From Actinomadura sp. K4S16 (GTDB lineage: Bacteria > Actinomycetota > Actinomycetes > Streptosporangiales > Streptosporangiaceae): a stretch of 64,000 nt of DNA. Position numbers and translations under genes: made by a program. Location: contig NZ_BDDE01000017.1 of NCBI RefSeq assembly GCF_008327685.1, forward strand, positions 372,001 through 436,000, given 5' to 3'. Below the pieces are notes generated by a model. It made no database searches and was not told the origin of the DNA. It saw only the letters and a program-made list of their open reading frames with translations. Positions 59,595 through 64,000 of this stretch are shown here, in pieces (the stretch's first letter is position 1; every line of letters begins with the position of its first letter).

Positions 59595-60824
59595 CTACCG
59601 TGCCGCCGGCGTCCCGGCGAGCCGGGCCAGCAGCAGTTGCGCCGCCTGCTCGCCGAACGCCGGGGTGTTCAGTGCCGCCGGGGAACGCTCCACGGCGACG
59701 TGGGGGGCCAGGGAGTCCAGCAGCGCTCGTTCGAGCGCCGCGTCCGCCTCGGGCCAGTGGAACGCGCCGCCAGGCTCCGACAGGGCCGACGTCCCGCCGG
59801 CGGGCAGCAGCAGGACGACCGGTCCGCGCGCGGCCGAGAGCTTCGTGCCGAGCCGCTCGCCGAGGACGGCGGCCTCCCGCGGGTCGGTGCGCATCAGCGT
59901 CGCCGTCGGGTTGTGCGAGTAGAGCCGCCGCTCCTGGTACGGCTCCGGTACGGTCTCCGGCGCCCCGAAGTTGACGATGTCCAGCGCCCCGGTGGACACG
60001 ACCTGCGGGATCCCGCGCCGGCCGGCGGCGGTCAGGCGGTCCGGCCCCGCACTCGCCACGCCGCCGGCGAGGTCGTCGGCCAGCTCCGTCGTCGTCAGAT
60101 CGAGGACCCCCGACAGCCATCCGTCCTCGGCCAGCGACTCCAGCGTCCTGCCGCCGAGCCCGTTGGCGTGGAAGACCAGGACGTCCAGGCCCCGCGACTC
60201 CAGTAGCCGGCAGGCTTGCGACACGCCGGCGGTCGTCACCCCGAACATGCTGGCGGCCACCATCGGCTTTCCTTCTCCGCCTTTCGCGGACGGCACCGGG
60301 CGCCCCAACTGGGCGGCCAGCATCGCCACCGAACGTTCCAGGACGAAGCGGCTCACCGTGTTGAGTCCGGCGATGTCCACGATGGAAGGGACCAGCAGCA
60401 GATCGCTGGCTCCCACATGGGGACGGGTGTCACCGGAGGCCATCGTGGTGACGATCATCTTGGGCACCCCCAGCGGCAGGGACCGGAAGCCCGGCGCCAG
60501 CACGCTCAGCGCTCCCGAGCCGCCCATGCCGAAGGCGGCGTCCACCTCGCCGGCATGCCGCAGAGACCCGAGCAGGGCGACCACCCCCTCGGCCATGGCG
60601 GCCAGCGCCTCCGCCCGGGTGGCGAGCGCGGCGATCTCCCGGTGGTCGCGGGACGCGGCCCGCGCCACCTCCGAGCGGGTCACGTCGGGCCGGGTCTGCG
60701 GCTCCCCGCGGACACCCGTGTCGACCAGCAGCGGACGCATGCCCGCGGCGGCCAGCAGGTCCCGGACGTAGGCGTACTCGGCGCCCTTGGTGTCGAGCGC
60801 TCCGGCGAGGACGACCCGGCTCAC
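59595..60824 (-). CDS. Tm-1-like (UPF0261) ATP-binding protein
   Basis: A 409-residue protein, GTG start overlapping the upstream permease stop by four bases. RVVLAGALDTKGAEYAYVRD is the family N terminus; GMGGSGALSVLAPGFRSLPL and GVPKMIVTTMASGDTRPHVG follow, with FGVTTAGVSQACRLLESRGL and FHANGLGGRTLESL in the second Rossmann-like part. Such proteins bind ATP; the tomato Tm-1 homologue blocks a viral replicase, while bacterial ones have no known reaction. It belongs with the TIM-barrel protein of the same operon. Confidence 0.9.
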   Translation of the reverse strand: MSRVVLAGALDTKGAEYAYVRDLLAAAGMRPLLVDTGVRGEPQTRPDVTRSEVARAASRDHREIAALATRAEALAAMAEGVVALLGSLRHAGEVDAAFGMGGSGALSVLAPGFRSLPLGVPKMIVTTMASGDTRPHVGASDLLLVPSIVDIAGLNTVSRFVLERSVAMLAAQLGRPVPSAKGGEGKPMVAASMFGVTTAGVSQACRLLESRGLDVLVFHANGLGGRTLESLAEDGWLSGVLDLTTTELADDLAGGVASAGPDRLTAAGRRGIPQVVSTGALDIVNFGAPETVPEPYQERRLYSHNPTATLMRTDPREAAVLGERLGTKLSAARGPVVLLLPAGGTSALSEPGGAFHWPEADAALERALLDSLAPHVAVERSPAALNTPAFGEQAAQLLLARLAGTPAAR

Positions 60825-61717
60825 AGCGTCCGCTCCATGATCACTGGGGGCTGCTCTCCCCGGCGCCGCTTGATCACGACCGTGGCCGAGATGGCGGCGA
60901 TGGTCGCCGCGTAGGGCAGCATGAGCACGAACTGCGGCGGCAGGACGCCGTTGAAGTCCAGTTGCGACTGGATGCCGAAGGCCAGCGCGGTCCCGAAGAA
61001 CAGCGCCGCCGCCGAGACTCCGACCGGGGCCAGCCCGCCGAGCAGGACCGCCGCGAAGGCGAGGTAGCCGCGGCCCTGCGCGATGTTGTCGGAGAAGGAC
61101 CGCACCTGGGCCAGCGACAGCTCCGTGCCGGCCAGCGCGCACAGCAACCCGGCGACCTGCAGCGCCGCCATCCGGTAGAGGTCCACCGGGACGCCGGCGC
61201 TGCGCGCCGCGAACGGGTCGCTGCCGCAGGCGCTGAGCTTCAGCCCCGCCCGGGTCCGCCGGAGCGTCCACCACGACAGCCAGGTCAGCGCGAACGCCGC
61301 GAACGTCAGCACCGACAGGTCGGCGAGCGGCCCGCCGATCCCGCCGAGCGGCCGCGGCAGCCCGACAGGCGACTCGATGGCCGCCTCGGTGTCGAAGAAG
61401 GCCACCAGGGCGTAGCCCGTCGCACCGGCGGCGGTCATCGACAGGCCGAGCCCGACGATGAGCACGTTCGCCTTGAAATGCGTGACCAGCACCCAGAACA
61501 GCAGCGACAGCAACGCGTTCACGACGATGGCGGCCACGATGGCCGCGAGAACCGACCCGGTGCGGATGGCGGTGGCGGTCGCGACGAACGCGCCGCTGAG
61601 CATCAGCCCCTCCAAGCCGAGGTGCAGGACGCCGCTGCGCTGGGCGAACATTCCGGCGAGCGCCGCCAGCCAGATGGGCGTGGCGGCCTGCAGGCAGGTC
61701 CCCAGGAAGTCAACCAC
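60821..61717 (-). CDS. ABC importer permease (BMP/nucleoside type)
   Basis: A 298-residue permease with about eight helices. FAQRSGVLHLGLEGLMLSGA is the characteristic start of YufQ/NupQ-type subunits; QGRGYLAFAAVLLGGLAPVG is the coupling-helix region. It would pair with the permease encoded just upstream to import a nucleoside-like or small heterocyclic compound. It overlaps both neighbours. Confidence 0.92.
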   Translation of the reverse strand: MVDFLGTCLQAATPIWLAALAGMFAQRSGVLHLGLEGLMLSGAFVATATAIRTGSVLAAIVAAIVVNALLSLLFWVLVTHFKANVLIVGLGLSMTAAGATGYALVAFFDTEAAIESPVGLPRPLGGIGGPLADLSVLTFAAFALTWLSWWTLRRTRAGLKLSACGSDPFAARSAGVPVDLYRMAALQVAGLLCALAGTELSLAQVRSFSDNIAQGRGYLAFAAVLLGGLAPVGVSAAALFFGTALAFGIQSQLDFNGVLPPQFVLMLPYAATIAAISATVVIKRRRGEQPPVIMERTL

Positions 61718-62813
61718 GGGAGTTCACCACCTCCGGATCGCGGTGGGCGGGCCCACCGGACGGATCACCGGCGCGGGCCGCGGCCCGCGTCCGCCGGCGT
61801 CTCAGCAGGGCGGGCACCGTGGACACCGTGATCCACAAGGCGACCATCCCGTTGAGCATGTCGAGACCCGCCTGCGGCAGGTCGCTCACGACCGGCAGGT
61901 AGATCGTGGCGGCGCGCAGCGCGCCGAAGAACACCGCGGCCAGCAGCGTGCGGAGCGGACCGAACGTGCCGACCAGCGCCACGATGACCGCCATGAAGCC
62001 GACCATCGGCGAGAACCCGACCCGCAGGCTGCCCGACGGGCCGTACGTCTCGACGGCGCCCGCGAGCCCGGCCGCCGCACCGCTCAGCGCGAAGACCACC
62101 AGGCCGACCCGGGAGGCGCGGATGCCCATCCACTGCGCCATCACCGGGTTGCGTCCGACGAGGCGGATCTCCAAACCGAGCCGCGTACGGCCGGTCAGGA
62201 CCACGGCGCCCGCCACGAGGAGGGCGCACAGGATCAGCAGGATGGGCGAGACACCGCTGCCGTCGCTGAGCCGGAAGGCCCCTGGCAGCTGGTCGGTCGT
62301 GGCCGCCTGGCCGGTGCCGTCGCGGCTCTTCAGCGGGCCGGTGCAGACCCACTCCAGCAGCAGCACGGCGATGAAGTTCATCATCAGGCTGGTGACGACC
62401 TCGTCGGCACCGAGCCGCGTCCGCAGCACCCCGGGCACCAGCGACCACAGCGCGCCGAGCGCGATCCCCACCGCGAAGGCGCAGGGGACCACGACGAGCG
62501 CGGGACCGTCCCGCCACCCCAGGCCAACGACGAGGGAGCCGATCGCCCCGACGTACATCTGTCCCTGGGCGCCGATGTTGAAGTAGCCGGCCTGGAAGGC
62601 GAGCCCGACTCCGAGCGCGATGACGAGCAGCGGAATGGCCCAGCGGATCGTCTGCGTCCACGCGGCCGGCGAGCCGACGCTGCCGTCGATCGTCCCCGCG
62701 CTGATCGCCCCCACGTCATAGCCGGACACGGCGAATATGCCGAGGACCAGCAGCAGGGACGCGCCGATGACCGCGACGGGCCGGGCCGCGGCCGGCCTTG
62801 GCCGAAACCTCAC
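61710..62813 (-). CDS. ABC importer permease (BMP/nucleoside type)
   Basis: A 367-residue permease with about ten helices. FQAGYFNIGAQGQMYVGAIG is the YufP/NupP-type signature; LGADEVVTSLMMNFIAVLLL and GLAGAVETYGPSGSLRVGFS follow. An Arg/Ala-rich tail ends the protein. It forms the second half of the channel with the next gene. Overlaps the ATPase gene by four bases and the other permease by eight. Confidence 0.92.
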   Translation of the reverse strand: MRFRPRPAAARPVAVIGASLLLVLGIFAVSGYDVGAISAGTIDGSVGSPAAWTQTIRWAIPLLVIALGVGLAFQAGYFNIGAQGQMYVGAIGSLVVGLGWRDGPALVVVPCAFAVGIALGALWSLVPGVLRTRLGADEVVTSLMMNFIAVLLLEWVCTGPLKSRDGTGQAATTDQLPGAFRLSDGSGVSPILLILCALLVAGAVVLTGRTRLGLEIRLVGRNPVMAQWMGIRASRVGLVVFALSGAAAGLAGAVETYGPSGSLRVGFSPMVGFMAVIVALVGTFGPLRTLLAAVFFGALRAATIYLPVVSDLPQAGLDMLNGMVALWITVSTVPALLRRRRTRAAARAGDPSGGPAHRDPEVVNSRG

Positions 62814-64000
62814 GCCGCCTCACCCCTCACCATGGCGCCGCCCACCCGGTCCAGATCGAAGGGCCGGTCGAACTCGGCCACCACGCGCCCGGCGAACATC
62901 ACCAGTACGCGATGGCACACCTCGAACATCTCCTCCAGGTCCGCGCTGACGACGAGGACGGCGGCGCCGGACGCCGCGGCGTCCACCAGCGCCGCCCGCA
63001 CGTCACCGGCCGCGGCGATGTCCAGCCCGCGTGTCGGGTGCGCGGCGATGAGGACCCGCACGTCACCGGTGATCTCGCGCGCCAGGACGGTCTTCTGGAT
63101 GTTGCCGCCGGACAGGTTCCCGGCCGGCTGGGTCTCGGCCCGGTACGCGACCCGCCAGCGGTCCAGCGCCTCGCGGCACCGTTCCCGCAGGGCCCTTGGA
63201 TCGAGCATCGGCCCGTCCCCGGCGCGCCGCGGGGCGGCGTGGTTCTCCCACAGGGCGCTGCTGAGGCTGACCCCTTCCACGTTGCGTTCGAACGGGATGA
63301 CGCGCAGGCCGCGGTCACGGCGCCGCCGCACCGAGGCCCCCGAGATGTCGGCGCCTGCCAGGGACACCGTCCCGCCCCGCAGCGGCGCCATCCCGACGAG
63401 CGCCTCGACGAGGCTGCGCTGCCCGTTGCCCTCGACGCCGGCGACGCCCACGATCTCTCCTGCGCGGATCTCCAGCGACACGTCGGTCGCGGCCGCGTCG
63501 TGCGACCCGGACCGCGCGGTCAGCCGGGTCGTGCTCAGCACCGCCGCGGCGTCCGGCGCGGGTTTCGCGACGACCGGAACCGCCTTGACCGATGCGTCGC
63601 CGATGATGGCCCGCGACACGTCAGCCGGCTCCAGGTCGCCGATGGGCGTCGGCTCCAGGACGAGCCTGCCGGCGCGCAGCGCGGTGACGGTGTCGGCGAC
63701 CGCGAACACCTCGTCCAGCTTGTGCAGCACCACGATCACGCACAGGCCCGCGGCGGCCAGGTCGCGCAGCCGGTCGAACAGCCCGCGCATCGCGGGCGGC
63801 GGCAGAACCGCCGTGGGTTCGTCCAGGACCAGCACGCGGGGGCCGGAGGCGAGGGCGCGGGCGATCTCGACCGCCTGCATCGTCTCGATCGGCAGCCTGC
63901 CGATCAGGGCGTCCGGGGCGACGGCGGCTCCCCCGTCCTCCAGCAGCGTCCGCGCCCTGCGGTGCAACCCCGCCTTGGAGAAGCCGCCGAGGGGTCGGGG
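62810..64000 (-). CDS. ABC importer ATPase, two nucleotide-binding domains, 5' end outside window
   Basis: The frame runs in from the window edge, so the first Walker A is missing. What remains shows the end of domain 1 (VLVLDEPTAVLPPPAMRGLF, without the full signature) and all of domain 2: VGVAGVEGNGQRSLVEALVG (Walker A-like), NLSGGNIQKTVLAREI (signature) and VLIAAHPTRGLD (Walker B). In domain 2 the P-loop reads GVEGNGQRS, the usual degenerate form of YufO-type sugar/nucleoside ATPases. The lipoprotein binding component would be expected beyond 64000. Confidence 0.9.
   Translation of the reverse strand, partial: PRPLGGFSKAGLHRRARTLLEDGGAAVAPDALIGRLPIETMQAVEIARALASGPRVLVLDEPTAVLPPPAMRGLFDRLRDLAAAGLCVIVVLHKLDEVFAVADTVTALRAGRLVLEPTPIGDLEPADVSRAIIGDASVKAVPVVAKPAPDAAAVLSTTRLTARSGSHDAAATDVSLEIRAGEIVGVAGVEGNGQRSLVEALVGMAPLRGGTVSLAGADISGASVRRRRDRGLRVIPFERNVEGVSLSSALWENHAAPRRAGDGPMLDPRALRERCREALDRWRVAYRAETQPAGNLSGGNIQKTVLAREITGDVRVLIAAHPTRGLDIAAAGDVRAALVDAAASGAAVLVVSADLEEMFEVCHRVLVMFAGRVVAEFDRPFDLDRVGGAMVRGEAA

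Overview
The window is high-GC DNA with dense, short-spaced genes, frequent GTG starts and many 1-4 base overlaps. Several families point to a filamentous actinomycete, most likely Streptosporangiales / Thermomonosporaceae (Actinomadura-like): XRE regulators with a DUF5753-type C-terminal half, a DUF397 protein, snapalysin, mycothiol-type DinB/maleylpyruvate isomerase proteins, TIGR02960-type ECF sigma factors, and Stf-like sulfotransferases with KstR-like operators. The genus is an inference; no rRNA is present.

Layout. 1-9.9 kb: housekeeping and secreted functions (partial FAD oxidoreductase, PPK2 kinase, small membrane proteins, a decayed response regulator, a trypsin-fold protease/snapalysin pair, glutamine amidotransferase, lipid kinase, lipoprotein, methyltransferase, ECF sigma factor). 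10-15.5 kb: a DHA2 exporter, then a DUF1214-SDR-sulfotransferase operon and a SnoaL-like gene, each preceded by a KstR-like palindrome, suggesting a sterol-linked regulon. 15.7-22.6 kb: a receiver/thioredoxin-reductase-like fusion, membrane proteins, an orphan solute-binding lipoprotein, an XRE-ImmA/IrrE pair and another XRE regulator. 22.7-31.4 kb: UbiB-like kinase, ADP-ribosylglycohydrolase, an AlkB gene under a perfect SOS box, a beta-helix/double-AAA protein coupled to a DinB-like protein, and a secreted peptidase. 31.7-42.2 kb: DUF397 and XRE genes with repeated operator motifs, a gene-free stretch of about 0.9 kb, a cyclic-nucleotide-binding/cyclase-like fusion, an orphan histidine kinase, a LysR regulator, a secreted glycerophosphodiesterase, a class III adenylate cyclase and an amino-acid permease.

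42.5-47.7 kb is the accessory hot spot. tRNA-Asp and tRNA-Phe are followed by a remnant element of about 2 kb bounded by a perfect 43-bp repeat of the tRNA-Phe 3' half. It holds a small membrane protein, a ScoMcrA-head fragment, a DUF4304 gene and a frameshifted gene. Beyond it lie a SUKH (SMI1/KNR4) gene and a striking chimera: a Ser/Thr protein kinase domain joined directly to the FtsK/SpoIIIE motor, without the FtsK membrane and gamma domains.

47.9-64.0 kb is one minus-strand run of 18 tightly packed genes, most overlapping: a BMP/nucleoside-type ABC importer (ATPase cut by the window edge, two permeases), a Tm-1-like ATP-binding protein, a GMC oxidoreductase with a small partner, a PEP-hydrolase/TIM-barrel protein, a cupin, two MmgE/PrpD proteins, an isochorismatase-like hydrolase, NIPSNAP and Dabb small barrels, an aldehyde dehydrogenase, a beta-hydroxyacid dehydrogenase, an alpha/beta hydrolase, a VOC protein and a cytosine-deaminase-like amidohydrolase. 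It looks like a complete uptake-and-catabolism pathway for an unidentified, probably nitrogen-containing, small molecule. The kinase-FtsK chimera and this operon are the best candidates for undescribed biology.
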